From assembly GCF_900290235.1 (NCBI RefSeq), contig NZ_OLMK01000130.1:1-42383 (forward strand): 42,383 nt of DNA. Direction: 5' to 3'. The translations under genes were made by a program, and so were the position numbers. This document shows positions 33,406 through 41,440 of the stretch, piece by piece. The DNA is from Streptomyces sp. MA5143a (GTDB taxonomy: Bacteria; Actinomycetota; Actinomycetes; Streptomycetales; Streptomycetaceae). Within the stretch, counting starts at the first letter, position 1; each line of letters begins with the position of its first letter. Under the pieces are notes generated by a model that ran no database searches, was not told where the DNA came from, and saw only the letters and a list, made by a program, of their open reading frames with translations.

Positions 33406-34086
33406 TCAGGGGCGCGGGAGGCCGAAGAGGACGGGGAGGTCGGCGATGTCGGTGATCCGCTCGTAGCCGAGCCAGTGCTCGTCGTGCTCCCAGCCGCGGT
33501 CCATGTACACCTTGTTCTCGATGCCCACGATCGCCGCGGGGCGGTGGTCGTACATCGGGCTCGCGGACACGTGCACGAGTTCGTCGGGTGTCACGCCGAG
33601 CTTGTCGAGCATGTAGTCGAACGCACCGAGTCGCGGCTTGTAGATGCCCATCTCCTCGGCGCTGATGACGACCTCGAACGGGGCCTTCAGGTTCTCCGAG
33701 AGGCGCTTGGCGTGCGCGGTGTCGCTGTTCGTGATGATGACCAGCGGGACCTCTTCGGCCAGGCGGTTCAGTGCCTCGGTGACACCGGGGTACGGGCCCC
33801 AGGTGGGGATGGTCTCGTACACCGCCCGCGCGTCCTCCTCGCGGAACTCGAGACCGAGCTTGCGCGAGGTGCGTTCCATGGAGCGGGCGACGACCCGGTG
33901 GAACGGCTGGTACGCGCCCGTGCACTCGTCGATCCGGTACGCCTTGCAGATCCGCAGGTAGTCGTCGGCGATCTCGGCCGGCAGCCGGTCGCCCAGCACC
34001 TCACGCATCGCGTCGTTGATGCTGAACTTGATCAGCGTTCCGTTCATGTCGAACGTCACGAACTTGGGCTTGGCATCGAATCCCAC
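33406..34086 (-). CDS. HAD-superfamily hydrolase, haloacid dehalogenase type II-like
   Basis: A 226-residue HAD protein. Motif I FVTFDMNGTLIKF (about residues 9-21) holds the nucleophile Asp; a helical cap with conserved Arg follows (about 20-95); motif II is LVIITNSD (about 114-121); the Lys is in MGIYKPRLGAFDYML (about 145-159); motif IV appears as HVSASPMYDHRPAAIVG (about 169-185). The layout is that of L-2-haloacid dehalogenase and related C-X or C-P hydrolases; cis-epoxysuccinate hydrolases share this fold. The GTG at 34086 has GGAGGA directly upstream, better than the TTG/GTG at 34134. First gene of an operon under the double GTCGAC site. Confidence 0.85.
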   Translation of the reverse strand: MGFDAKPKFVTFDMNGTLIKFSINDAMREVLGDRLPAEIADDYLRICKAYRIDECTGAYQPFHRVVARSMERTSRKLGLEFREEDARAVYETIPTWGPYPGVTEALNRLAEEVPLVIITNSDTAHAKRLSENLKAPFEVVISAEEMGIYKPRLGAFDYMLDKLGVTPDELVHVSASPMYDHRPAAIVGIENKVYMDRGWEHDEHWLGYERITDIADLPVLFGLPRP

Positions 34087-34118
34087 TGATCCTCCTCGTT
34101 CGTTAGTGGTCAGCGCTA

Positions 34119-34154
34119 GTCGATTGTCGACCATATTGTTGGTCGATTGTCGAC
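34119..34154 (-). promoter_or_regulatory. Promoter with two copies of the GTCGACAATCGAC operator
   Basis: Read on the minus strand, GTCGACAATCGAC occurs at 34154-34142 and 34131-34119, 23 bp apart. A plausible promoter, TTCGGT-N17-TATGGT, overlaps both: one copy covers the -35 region and the other the -10 region. It drives the HAD-RidA-oxidase operon. Nearly the same 13-mer precedes the first GntR gene and the second RidA gene. Confidence 0.7.
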
Positions 34155-34156
34155 CG

Positions 34157-34636
34157 AATCCCCTCGACTGTCAACCTCGCGGAGGAGTGGCTCAGGCAGA
34201 CAGACCCGGCGATGATCCGCTTCCAGAATGGATGAGGTGATCGGGGCGCAATCGCCTCTCGGCCGAGGTCGCCTCCGAGTTCGTGCAGGCCGGCTGAGCG
34301 CCAGGCTCATCGAGCAGGCCGCGAACAACGGCAATGTCACCGGTCAGCCAGGCGCTCAGCTACTGACGTGAAACCTGGTACCGACGCGATGAATGAGAAG
34401 CGTTGGCGTCCGGAAAGATGGAGATGGGCCCACAGCGCTTCCCCTCGTCGGCTGCGTCCGCTGCAGGTCTGCGAGCGTCGGTGCCGCCGGTCCAGCATCG
34501 GTCTGAGAACCAAACGGCCCCGAGGCGCCGCCTGTCACCGTGACCCGCGAACCGGATGGGGCGCCGCTGTGAATATCAGTGAGCTCCGTGCCTGGCAGAC
34601 AACTTGAGGTGTTGACGCCAGATCGGCGGGGGTATA
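34157..34636. other. Divergent intergenic region (about 480 nt) with no supported gene
   Basis: It separates the HAD operon promoter from that of the GntR gene. A short frame near 34180-34240 (LAEEWLRQTDPAMIRFQN) looks protein-like, but is interrupted and unidentified. The gap is unusually long for this cluster and may be residue of a lost gene. Confidence 0.35.
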
Positions 34637-34649
34637 GTCGACAAACGAC
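34612..34649 (+). promoter_or_regulatory. Promoter and GTCGACAAACGAC operator of the first GntR gene
   Basis: TTGACG (34612-34617) and TATAGT (34633-34638), spaced 15 nt, form a good promoter. GTCGACAAACGAC (34637-34649) begins within the -10 element, so bound repressor would block transcription. It matches the site before the second RidA gene exactly and the HAD operon sites at 12 of 13 bases. This arrangement suggests autoregulation. Confidence 0.7.
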
Positions 34650-34684
34650 CAGGTGGTCGGGTGTGAGCAGGGGAGGGTGACGGG

Positions 34685-35371
34685 GTGGACCACAAGTTCG
34701 AGTGGCAGGAGCAGCGGACGACGACGCCGGACGGTGTCTACCGCACGTTGCGTGCCGCCATCCTCGATGGAAGCGTCCCTCCTGGTGGCCAGCTGCGCGA
34801 GGCGCACATCGCCACGGATCTGGGGATCAGCCGGTCCCCGCTGCGCGAGGCGCTGACCAAGCTGGAGGAAGAAGGGCTCGTCGTAAAGATCCCTTACCGT
34901 GGCGCGTTCGTCGTGGAGGTGAGCGCTCGCGAGGTCGCCGAGATCGACTCGGTCCGGCTGCACGTCGAACCGTACGCCGCCGAGCTCTCGGCCGAAGCGC
35001 TGCGCGGCGCCGAGCGGCCTCAGTTGCTGGGGACCGTTGAGGATCTGCGCCGGGCCATGGAGAAGGACGACATCCCGGCCAGCATCGACGCGCACCTCCG
35101 CTTCCACCGGCTGTTCTACGACCTCTCGGGCCATGGCGTCCTGCAGGGGATGTGGGACGGCTGGGAGACCAAGCTGCGCCTCTATCTCAGTGTCGATCAC
35201 CGCACGTACAGCGACAACCCGCAGCAACTGGTCGTCGAGCACGAGAGGTTGGCCACGGTCGCCCTGGAGGGCGACACCGACGCGTTCCGCCAGGAACTGG
35301 CCGCCCACTTCCCCATGGGGCTGGGAGCCCGGACGGCAGTGCCAGGAGAACACGCGCCCCGGCACGCTTGA
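34685..35371 (+). CDS. GntR-family regulator, FadR C-terminal domain type (first)
   Basis: A 228-residue regulator. The winged helix (about residues 15-75) reads VYRTLRAAILDGSVPPGGQL, REAHIATDLGISRSPLREAL, then GLVVKIPYRGAFV, a standard GntR fold. The FCD ligand domain (about 85-215) has the metal-site residues in VRLHVEPYAAELSA, IDAHLRFHRLFYDLSGHG and EHERLATVALEGD. Such proteins sense small organic acids and repress catabolic operons. The GTG at 34685 is preceded by GGGAGGGTGACGGG. Its own promoter carries the GTCGACAAACGAC site also found at two neighbouring operons, so it is the natural candidate repressor of both. Confidence 0.92.
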   Translation: MDHKFEWQEQRTTTPDGVYRTLRAAILDGSVPPGGQLREAHIATDLGISRSPLREALTKLEEEGLVVKIPYRGAFVVEVSAREVAEIDSVRLHVEPYAAELSAEALRGAERPQLLGTVEDLRRAMEKDDIPASIDAHLRFHRLFYDLSGHGVLQGMWDGWETKLRLYLSVDHRTYSDNPQQLVVEHERLATVALEGDTDAFRQELAAHFPMGLGARTAVPGEHAPRHA

Positions 35372-35397
35372 GGCCACGCCGACGTGCGTGAAGCGCG

Positions 35398-35664
35398 TCA
35401 AAGCCCGCTCGCCACCGTGACGTCGCACGCCCATGCCGAAACGGTGAGGATCAAGCTCGCACTCTCCACACGATCTGTAGTGGATCTTGAGTGAATCAGC
35501 TCCGCAGTGGGCGAGCCCACCACGCGTCGCGAGAACGTGTCCAGGACGACCGCGCAGTACACCTTGCTTTCGACTCGTGGAACAGGTCCGACGCAAACGA
35601 TGGGACTCGCCGTGACGTCTGCATGCAGACCGTTCGTGGAGCCGACGCCCGATGACCTCGACAA
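35398..35664 (-). pseudogene. Remnant of an IS3-family transposase (OrfB, DDE integrase core)
   Basis: The minus-strand frame reads RVESKVYCAVVLDTFSRRVV, the typical IS3/IS150-type OrfB block around the second catalytic Asp (YLAVVLDLFSRRVVG in intact copies). After a few residues the expected GWA segment becomes SPTAELIHSRS and degenerates. Fragments in another frame up to 35717 may belong to it. No complete transposase and no terminal repeats are seen. The remnant, between the first GntR gene and the dehydratase gene, is a sign of past transposition in the island. Confidence 0.75.
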
Positions 35665-35909
35665 CCGATCGGTGCTAGGTCACGCCCGTCGGCGAGGGTC
35701 CCGGAGCTGGCGGGCATAACCCAGACGCCGATCAGTGCCCTATCACCGTCTTCACGGTGACGGGCATCACGGCTGAGAGCAGACCAGGCACATGGCGTCG
35801 GCGGTGTTGATAGTCGCCCATGCCCTCAGCAGACGTTCGGGCCGACCTGGCCTCCTTCGCGGATCAGGTTCGGTGGGGCAAGGCTCGGCGTGATGCGCAG
35901 GAGTTTTGT
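35665..35909. other. Short gene-free stretch next to the IS3 remnant
   Basis: No recognisable protein. A plus-strand frame from 35820 (MPSADVRADLASFADQVR) might be another transposase fragment, but it runs into the end of the dehydratase gene and cannot be assigned. Confidence 0.3.
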
Positions 35910-36899
35910 CTACGGGCAAGCGCCGGCAGGCGTGTTCCGCGGTACCTTCTCAGCATCTGCGACCAGGCCGCTCAGGAATGCGGGATCAATGTTGCCTCCG
36001 GACACCACCGCCACCGCACGTCCTGCCGGCAGTTCGCGACGCCGGTGGAGGTACGCCGCTGTGGTGACCGCGCCGCTAGGCTCCGCTAGAAGCCGGGCCT
36101 CGACCGCGAGTCGTCTGGTGGCGTCTTCGATCTCGTCCTCGGTAACGGTCAAGATGTCGTGCACGTAGGCCTTCACATGTGGCCAGGCCATTTCGCCGAG
36201 GCTGGCAGTGCGCAACCCGTCGGCGATTGTTCGTGCCGTCTCCTCAGCAGCCCACGCCCGGAGTGCGCCGGTGTGAAGAGACTCCGCGGCGTCCGCGGCT
36301 AGCTCCGGCTCGACGCCGATCACTCGCGCGTTCGGCAGCAACGCCGCCGCGGCGGCCGCGATCCCCGCGATCAGTCCGCCGCCGGCCACTGGCACCAGGA
36401 TTGTCGAGATGCCCGGGTCATCCGCGGCGATCTCCACGCCGATGGTGCCCTGCCCGGAAATAACGTCAAGGTTCTCGAACGGAGGAATGAGAGTCTTGCC
36501 CGTCTCTCGTGCGAACTCCTCCGGTCGGCTGTACTGCTCTTCGGGTGGCACCACCTCAACGACAGCGCCCAAGGCTCTGGTTGCTTCGATCTTTCGTGCC
36601 GGAGCGTTGTCCGGAATGAAGATGTGCGCCGCGATTCCAAGACTGCGGGCCACGTAGGCCACGGCCTGTGCGTGGTTGCCCGATGACATCGCGACGATAC
36701 CTCGTTGGCGAGCCTCCGGCGCAAGGCGGGTGATTGCCGTTGTGGCACCACGAATCTTGAAGCTGCCCACCGGTTGCAGGCTCTCCGGCTTCAGTGAAAG
36801 TCCCTCCCACGGCGACACCATCAGAGGTGTCCGGAGGGCGTACCCGCGGATCCGCTCCGCCGCGTCCTGGATGGATTCAAGACTGACCAGCGCACTCAT
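35910..36899 (-). CDS. Threonine dehydratase-like PLP enzyme (serine/threonine or hydroxyaspartate dehydratase)
   Basis: A 329-residue fold-type II PLP enzyme. The PLP Lys is Lys48 in VGSFKIRGA; the substrate-carboxylate loop is SSGNHAQAVAYVARSLG (about residues 71-87); the phosphate-binding Gly loop is VPVAGGGLIAGIAAA (about 169-183); GGNIDP lies near the C-terminus (about 306). There is no regulatory ACT domain, so it is a catabolic-type enzyme. Relatives dehydrate serine, threonine or threo-3-hydroxyaspartate to an enamine, and RidA speeds the next step. The ATG at 36899 has GAGGAG 5 nt upstream. It follows a broken dehydrogenase gene on the same strand. Confidence 0.9.
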   Translation of the reverse strand: MSALVSLESIQDAAERIRGYALRTPLMVSPWEGLSLKPESLQPVGSFKIRGATTAITRLAPEARQRGIVAMSSGNHAQAVAYVARSLGIAAHIFIPDNAPARKIEATRALGAVVEVVPPEEQYSRPEEFARETGKTLIPPFENLDVISGQGTIGVEIAADDPGISTILVPVAGGGLIAGIAAAAAALLPNARVIGVEPELAADAAESLHTGALRAWAAEETARTIADGLRTASLGEMAWPHVKAYVHDILTVTEDEIEDATRRLAVEARLLAEPSGAVTTAAYLHRRRELPAGRAVAVVSGGNIDPAFLSGLVADAEKVPRNTPAGACP

Positions 36900-36914
36900 G
36901 GAACTCCTCATGTC

Positions 36915-37092
36915 TCACTTCTCGAAGGAACACAGGCCAGCCGAGACGGGCACGTCGGTGGTGGCCATCTCGATCCCCGCGGCCCCGCACGACCGCTAGG
37001 GCACTCTCGGTCACCTTGGGGCCGATCCCGTCGCCGGCATTGACGGCGATGTGCGGGACGTGCCCAGAGTCTTGAACGGTCGAAATGGACAC
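36915..37092 (-). pseudogene. N-terminal remnant of an isopropylmalate/tartrate dehydrogenase-like gene
   Basis: From a GTG at 37092 (with GAGG upstream) the frame reads MSISTVQDSGHVPHIAVNAG, then GDGIGPKVTESALAVVR. The GDGIGPEV segment is the N-terminal signature of the isocitrate/isopropylmalate/tartrate dehydrogenase family. After about 36 residues the frame breaks; the other frame continues AAGIEMATTDVPVSAGLCSFEK and stops at 36915. More than 300 residues are missing. It lies between the second GntR gene and the dehydratase gene and was probably co-transcribed with the latter. Confidence 0.75.
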
Positions 37093-37153
37093 GCCTCATG
37101 TGGGCAGGGCGTAGTGACATGGCACCGGTACAGATGGACAGCAGTGCCGGCAG

Positions 37154-37822
37154 CTACTCGAATGCCGAGCGGAGGCGCTTTTGCGAGCGACGGAGATGAG
37201 CGCGCATCGCGGCCGCCGCCCGCCGTGGGTCGCGGTGCTCGATAGCCGAAACGATCTCCTCGTGCTCGTCGAGTGCGTCGTGGGTGACAGCACGGTCGAC
37301 GTACAGGCGAAACAGGTGGACGTGGGCATTGAGCCGGGAGACCGCGTCGCGCAGCGCTTCGTTGCGAGAGGCCTCGGCAATGGCTGAGTGCAGCTCGGCG
37401 TCGTGCCGCGCAAACGTGCCGTAGGGCACCACACCGTTGCGAGAAGCCTCGTAGGTCATCTCACTCTGGGTGCTGCGCATCTCCGCGAGCCTCTCCGGCG
37501 CGGGCTTCTCGGCTGCTAGCCGGGCCGCTTGCGGCTCGAGAAACGCACGAACTGCGAAGAGGTCATCGAACTGCCTGCGTGTCATCAACTCGCCGGCTCG
37601 GTAGCCGACAAGGTGGGTACGCGTGACCAGGCCCTCGGCCTCCAGAGTGGCCAGCGCTTGGCGTACCGGCGTCTGCGACACCCCCAGTTTGCGGGCGATT
37701 TCGTCGACCGCCATCCGGGCACCGGGCGGGATCTCCTGGGAGATCAACATGCCGAAGATCAGGTGGTACACCTCGGTGACCACCGGTCCCTTCCTGGGGA
37801 CGTTCGCCGGTTGACTCGTCAA
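37154..37822 (-). CDS. GntR-family regulator, FCD type (second)
   Basis: A 222-residue regulator. The winged helix (about residues 12-75) reads VTEVYHLIFGMLISQEIPPG, RMAVDEIARKLGVSQTPVRQ, ALATLEAEGLVTR; the FCD domain carries the metal-binding pattern in LFAVRAFLEPQAARLAA, FARHDAELHSAIAEASRN and DEHEEIVSAIEHRD. The start is a TTG at 37822 with AGGAG about 9 nt upstream; no ATG or GTG fits the family better. It is divergent from the Ldh_2 dehydrogenase, and the shared promoter region contains four phased palindromes that are the likely binding sites. Downstream on its strand are the broken dehydrogenase and the dehydratase gene. Confidence 0.92.
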   Translation of the reverse strand: MTSQPANVPRKGPVVTEVYHLIFGMLISQEIPPGARMAVDEIARKLGVSQTPVRQALATLEAEGLVTRTHLVGYRAGELMTRRQFDDLFAVRAFLEPQAARLAAEKPAPERLAEMRSTQSEMTYEASRNGVVPYGTFARHDAELHSAIAEASRNEALRDAVSRLNAHVHLFRLYVDRAVTHDALDEHEEIVSAIEHRDPRRAAAAMRAHLRRSQKRLRSAFE

Positions 37823-37869
37823 CGCGGAACACTCCTGTCATCGGTTGATGCACTGGGAATCACTATGAC

Positions 37870-37946
37870 ATCCGATCGGATCTGACTCAAGATCCGATCG
37901 GATCCTTGCAGGATCCGATCGGATCGCTTCTTGAATCCGATCGGAT
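37870..37946. promoter_or_regulatory. Four phased copies of the palindrome ATCCGATCGGAT
   Basis: The perfect 12-bp palindrome occurs at 37870-37881, 37892-37903, 37913-37924 and 37935-37946. Start-to-start distances are 22, 21 and 22 bp, about two helical turns, so bound dimers would line up on one face of the DNA. The array fills the region between the TTG start of the second GntR gene (37822) and the dehydrogenase start (38000). It is the best candidate operator of that regulator. Confidence 0.85.
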
Positions 37947-37999
37947 CTACTGTCAGTCTCTGTGCAGTCATCGCAGGCCGACGCATGGAGGACCGCCCC

Positions 38000-39028
38000 G
38001 TGAGCACCCCGAACCCGCTTGGACAGCCGTTGGAGAAGCCGGTTCGCCTGCCCGTGGCCGAGCTTCGTGATTTGGCCGAGCGCGCGCTTCGATCCGCCGG
38101 CGTACCCGTGAAGGGGGCGCGGTGGCAGGCAGACCTACTGATCGACGCCGAGCTCAAAGGCCAGCCGTCGCACGGACTGCTCCGGCTTCCCCGGCTCGTG
38201 CGCCGAATCCGGGCCGGCGTCGCCGACCCGGAGACCACCGGGACCCACACGTGGATCGGACAGGCCCTCCTACAGGCCGAGGGCGGACAGGGGCTCGGAC
38301 CCGTCGTGGCCCGGACCGCCCTGGACGTCGTGCAGGAGCGTGTCCACGAGACCGGGATCGCCGCCGCGTCGATCGCCTCCGCCAACCATCTCGGCATGTT
38401 GGCCTGGTACGCAGAGCATGTCGCGAAGCGCGGCCTCGTGTGCCTGGCCATGACCACCAGCGAAGCCCTGGTCCACCCTTACGGCGGGCGGCGGGCGCTG
38501 ATCGGGACCAACCCGATCGCGGTCGGCGTCCCCGCCGAGCCCGAGCCGTTCGTGCTCGACATGGCCACCAGCCAGATCTCCATGGGAAAAGTCCACGCCC
38601 ATGCTCTACGCGAGGAGCCCCTGGAGCCAGGGTGGGCGCTGGATGCCGACGGGGAGCCGACCGTCGATCCGCTGCGCGCGAAGGAGGGGGCGCTCGCCCC
38701 GTTCGGCGGGGCAAAGGGATACGGGCTGGGCCTCGCGATCGAGCTCATGGTGGCCTCGCTGACCGGCACCGCACTCGGGACGGGAATCACCGGCACGCTC
38801 GACTCGGTGCACCCCGCGACCAAGGGTGACCTCTTCGTACTGCTGCGACCGGCGGTAGTTCCCGGCCACCTCACTGACTACCTCACCGAGATCCGCGACA
38901 GCGGACCCGACCGCGCCGTCCTCGTCCCGGGCGACCGGGCCCGCGAGTGCCGTTCGCGCGCACTCGCAAACGGCGTCGAACTGCCGGCTGCACTCGTGGC
39001 CGAGCTGCGCGCGCTCGACCATGCATGA
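38000..39028 (+). CDS. Ldh_2-family NAD(P)-dependent dehydrogenase (malate/L-lactate/imino acid reductase type)
   Basis: A 342-residue enzyme of the malate/lactate dehydrogenase 2 family, unrelated to classic LDH. Motifs: QPSHGLLRLPRLVRRI (about residues 53-68), IASANHLGMLAWYAEHVAKRG (shown in part, about 126-146, catalytic His), GGRRALIGTNPIAVGVP (about 162-178), LDMATSQISMGKV (about 186-198), and LAPFGGAKGYGLGLAIELM (about 232-250). Members reduce 2-oxo acids, sulfopyruvate, ureidoglycolate or cyclic imino acids; the substrate is not readable. The GTG at 38000 with GGAGGA 7 nt upstream is better than the ATG at 37985. It is first in an operon with an iron-type alcohol dehydrogenase, behind four palindromes. 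Confidence 0.9.
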   Translation: MSTPNPLGQPLEKPVRLPVAELRDLAERALRSAGVPVKGARWQADLLIDAELKGQPSHGLLRLPRLVRRIRAGVADPETTGTHTWIGQALLQAEGGQGLGPVVARTALDVVQERVHETGIAAASIASANHLGMLAWYAEHVAKRGLVCLAMTTSEALVHPYGGRRALIGTNPIAVGVPAEPEPFVLDMATSQISMGKVHAHALREEPLEPGWALDADGEPTVDPLRAKEGALAPFGGAKGYGLGLAIELMVASLTGTALGTGITGTLDSVHPATKGDLFVLLRPAVVPGHLTDYLTEIRDSGPDRAVLVPGDRARECRSRALANGVELPAALVAELRALDHA

Positions 39029-39057
39029 CGGACACGATCCCCAACGGAAGGAAACCG

Positions 39058-40299
39058 ATGTCCCCAAGTAGCTCGGCCGGCATTGCTCCCACGTCCTCCT
39101 TCGGGCTGCTCCGCCAACCCCGCGAGGTGCTCTATGGAGCCGGCCAGCGGGCCGCCCTGGCTCCCATGGTCCTCGCTTTGGGCAACCAGGTGGTGCTCGT
39201 GACCGATGAGCGCATGGCCGGCGACCCGTTCTTCAACGACGTCGTCGTCGCCTTGCGGCGCAGAGGTGCCAGGGTCACCGTGTTCGACCAGGTCACGCCG
39301 GATCTGCCGGTCGGTGACGTCGACGCCGCAGTGGCCCACGTCCGTAGCTCGGAAGCCTCCGACCCCGAGGTCGTGGTGGGGATCGGCGGTGGGAGCTGCA
39401 TCGACCTCGCCAAGGTGCTGGCTCTGGTGCTTCGGCACGGTGGCTCTCCGCGGGACTACTACGGCGAGTTCGCCGTACCGGGTCCCACGATCCCCGTCGT
39501 CGCGGTCCCGACCACCGCCGGCACCGGGTCCGAGGTCACTCCCGTCGCGGTGCTGAGCGACCCGGAAGCGGTGATGAAGGTCGGCATCTCATCGCCACAC
39601 CTGATTCCGCACACCGCCGTCATCGACCCGGTGCTGACAGGCAGTTGCCCCAGCGGCCTCTCTGCGGCCTCGGGCGCCGACGCCCTCAGCCACCTCGTGG
39701 AATCGTTCACCGCGATCCGGCACGAGCCCACCTCCGAGCTGTACCAGGAGCGTGTTTTCGTCGGCAAGGGCGCCCTGACCGATGCCTACGCCCGTTACGG
39801 ACTCGAGCTCGTCGGCCGCAGTCTGCGGACCTGCGTGCACACCGGCGGCGAGGGCCCGCACCGCGACGACATGGCCATGGCGGCGCTGTGTGGCGGATTC
39901 GCGCTCGGCACAGCCGGCACTGCCGTCGCGCACGCCTTCCAGTACCCCATCGGCGCCCTCACCCACACCGCGCACGGAGTCGGGGTCGGCTGTCTGTTGC
40001 CGTACGCCATGGCTTTCAACGCCGAGGCGCGCCCGGAGGAGACCTCCGAAATCGGCCGCTTGCTCGGTGCCGGGGAGAACGTGACCCCTCAGGGCGCCGT
40101 ACGGGCCGTCGCCGACCTGCTCTCCGACATCGGGATCCCTGCCACCCTCGCCGACCTCGGTGTCACCTACGACCAGCTCGACGAGATCGCTGAGAACGGT
40201 CTGAGAGCTCGTCGGCTGGTGCAGAACAACCCGGTGCCCCTCGGCGCCGTGGAGGCGCGCGAACTGGTCGAACTCGCCTTCACCGGAAAGCTTCCCTGA
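39058..40299 (+). CDS. Iron-containing (group III) alcohol dehydrogenase
   Basis: A 413-residue metal-dependent dehydrogenase. The NAD site reads VVVGIGGGSCIDLAKVLAL (about residues 103-121), followed by VPTTAGTGSEVTPVAVLSD (about 150-168). Metal ligands are expected in GADALSHLVESF (Asp/His, about 210) and in HAFQYPIGALTHTAHGVGVG (about 295-314). Length and motifs fit group III alcohol dehydrogenases (Fe, Zn or Co), which reduce aldehydes or oxidise primary alcohols or hydroxy acids. The ATG at 39058 has GGAAGG upstream and lies 29 nt after the Ldh_2 gene, so they form one operon. A third gene started at 40347 but is destroyed. Confidence 0.92.
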   Translation: MSPSSSAGIAPTSSFGLLRQPREVLYGAGQRAALAPMVLALGNQVVLVTDERMAGDPFFNDVVVALRRRGARVTVFDQVTPDLPVGDVDAAVAHVRSSEASDPEVVVGIGGGSCIDLAKVLALVLRHGGSPRDYYGEFAVPGPTIPVVAVPTTAGTGSEVTPVAVLSDPEAVMKVGISSPHLIPHTAVIDPVLTGSCPSGLSAASGADALSHLVESFTAIRHEPTSELYQERVFVGKGALTDAYARYGLELVGRSLRTCVHTGGEGPHRDDMAMAALCGGFALGTAGTAVAHAFQYPIGALTHTAHGVGVGCLLPYAMAFNAEARPEETSEIGRLLGAGENVTPQGAVRAVADLLSDIGIPATLADLGVTYDQLDEIAENGLRARRLVQNNPVPLGAVEARELVELAFTGKLP

Positions 40300-40346
40300 C
40301 CCTGTGCTGTCGTAGCCGCTACCACCCACCCGAAACGGAGAAGCCC

Positions 40347-40418
40347 ATGACCGAAGTTCTAGTACTCCAGCAGCACTTTCACGTTTTCCCTGGTCAGGGG
40401 CGGTTTGGGTCACTGTAG
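40347..40418 (+). pseudogene. First codons of an operon gene cut off by an IS701-type insertion
   Basis: An ATG with a proper GGAG ribosome binding site, 47 nt after the alcohol dehydrogenase gene, starts MTEVLVL. The frame then reads into sequence belonging to the transposon remnant and stops at 40418. The start and spacing fit a third operon gene whose body was displaced or lost. The original product cannot be told from seven codons. Confidence 0.55.
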
Positions 40419-41130
40419 TGGGCTGATTGCCGACCCGTGTTCTCTTTCCCGGGCCGCCCCTCGATCGTGTGCAGCCGCCGCTGATAGTGACATCGGCGAG
40501 CGACGGCTTGGCGCCGTCGGCGCCAGTGAGACCATCTCAGCGCGCGCGTGCTCATCAGGGACGGGCCAACGGCAGCGGGTGAGGTGACAGTTGCCAGGAG
40601 CCGCCGAACTTCTGCCACGGTGAGGGGCGCGAGGCAGGAACCATTTCTGCTGCCCTTTTTGCCGCGGGTCGGCAGCTATGAACCCGGTCCACCAGGGCGC
40701 GTCCGCGTGTGGTGGCGTAGGCGGCGTACTCACCGATCTTGCAGTTCTCGGTGCGGCCGGCGGTCCCGGAGTACTGGTGCTGCACGCCGGAGGAGGTGGT
40801 GCCCTTCTTGAGGAAGCGGTGTCGTCGAGGATGAGGATCCCGCCGGGTTCGCTGAGCCGTTCGGCTACGTAGTGCTGGAGGCCGTCGCGGAGCTCGTCGG
40901 CCTTCCAGCGGACGCGGTTGAGGAGCCTTTGGAGGTGGTCGGGTGTGCGGTGTCCGGCGTGGTCGGCCAGCTGCCAGCCGTTTGTGCGTCCGCCCGGGCC
41001 CAGCAGTCCACGGATGTAGTCGCGCATCCTGCGACGCGGTTGCACGCGCCTGAAGCGGTGGCCGGTACGCAGGAACCGTTCCTTGAGTTCGTTGTTCCAG
41101 ATCTCAACTCCGGCTCGTCGATCACGCCGG
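40394..41130 (-). mobile_element. IS701-family transposase remnant (internally deleted, frameshifted)
   Basis: Minus-strand pieces match an IS701-type transposase in order: ELKERFLRTGHRFRRVQPRR, RGLLGPGGRTNGWQLADHAG and LQHYVAERLSEPGGILILDD in one frame. QHQYSGTAGRTENCKIGEYA and YATTRGRALVDR follow in a second frame, and the C-terminal RRLLATVTSPA, WSHWRRRRQAVARRCHYQRR in a third. The middle of the protein, including much of the DDE core after ALVDR, is deleted, so the element is dead. I could not define terminal repeats or a target duplication. The insertion split the dehydrogenase operon at 40347. Confidence 0.8.
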
Positions 41131-41139
41131 GAGGCTGCC

Positions 41140-41440
41140 CAGTGCGTTCAAAGACGCAAAATCTGGCTGAAGTCGTACCTGAGGATCTTGAGCAGGCCGA
41201 ACGCCATGTCGGAGTACTCGTGGTACTCGTAGCTGTCCCAGCGCTACCGCGCGTGCTCATACGCCGTCTTCGGCTGCTTGGTGAGGCCGGCCACGCACAT
41301 GGACCGTCCATGCCGAAGCGGATAAAACCGGTGAGCCAGGTCCCGGCGTCGACCGTCGCCTCCAGCAGCGGTAGTGCAGCCGCATGCGGTGTTCCGAGGT
41401 TGTATTCGAGACTGAACTTGGTATTGACAGCGCTCAACAG
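41140..41440 (-). pseudogene. Remnant of an unidentified protein-coding gene
   Basis: The minus strand reads VNTKFSLEYNLGTPHAAALP, LLEATVDAGTWLTGFIRFGM in one frame (41437 to about 41310), then VAGLTKQPKTAYEHAR in a second frame to a stop near 41245. After that stop the same frame continues RWDSYEYHEYSDMAFGLLKI, LRYDFSQILRL. The composition and continuity look like one decayed gene with a frameshift and a nonsense codon. I do not recognise the family. It could belong to the transposon or be an independent relic. The promoter of the second RidA unit overlaps its 5' end. Confidence 0.4.

Noticed and set aside
37870..37946. Regular repeats resembling a mini CRISPR array
   Set aside because: The 12-bp units are perfect palindromes separated by only 9-10 bp, far too short for CRISPR repeats and spacers, and no cas gene is present.
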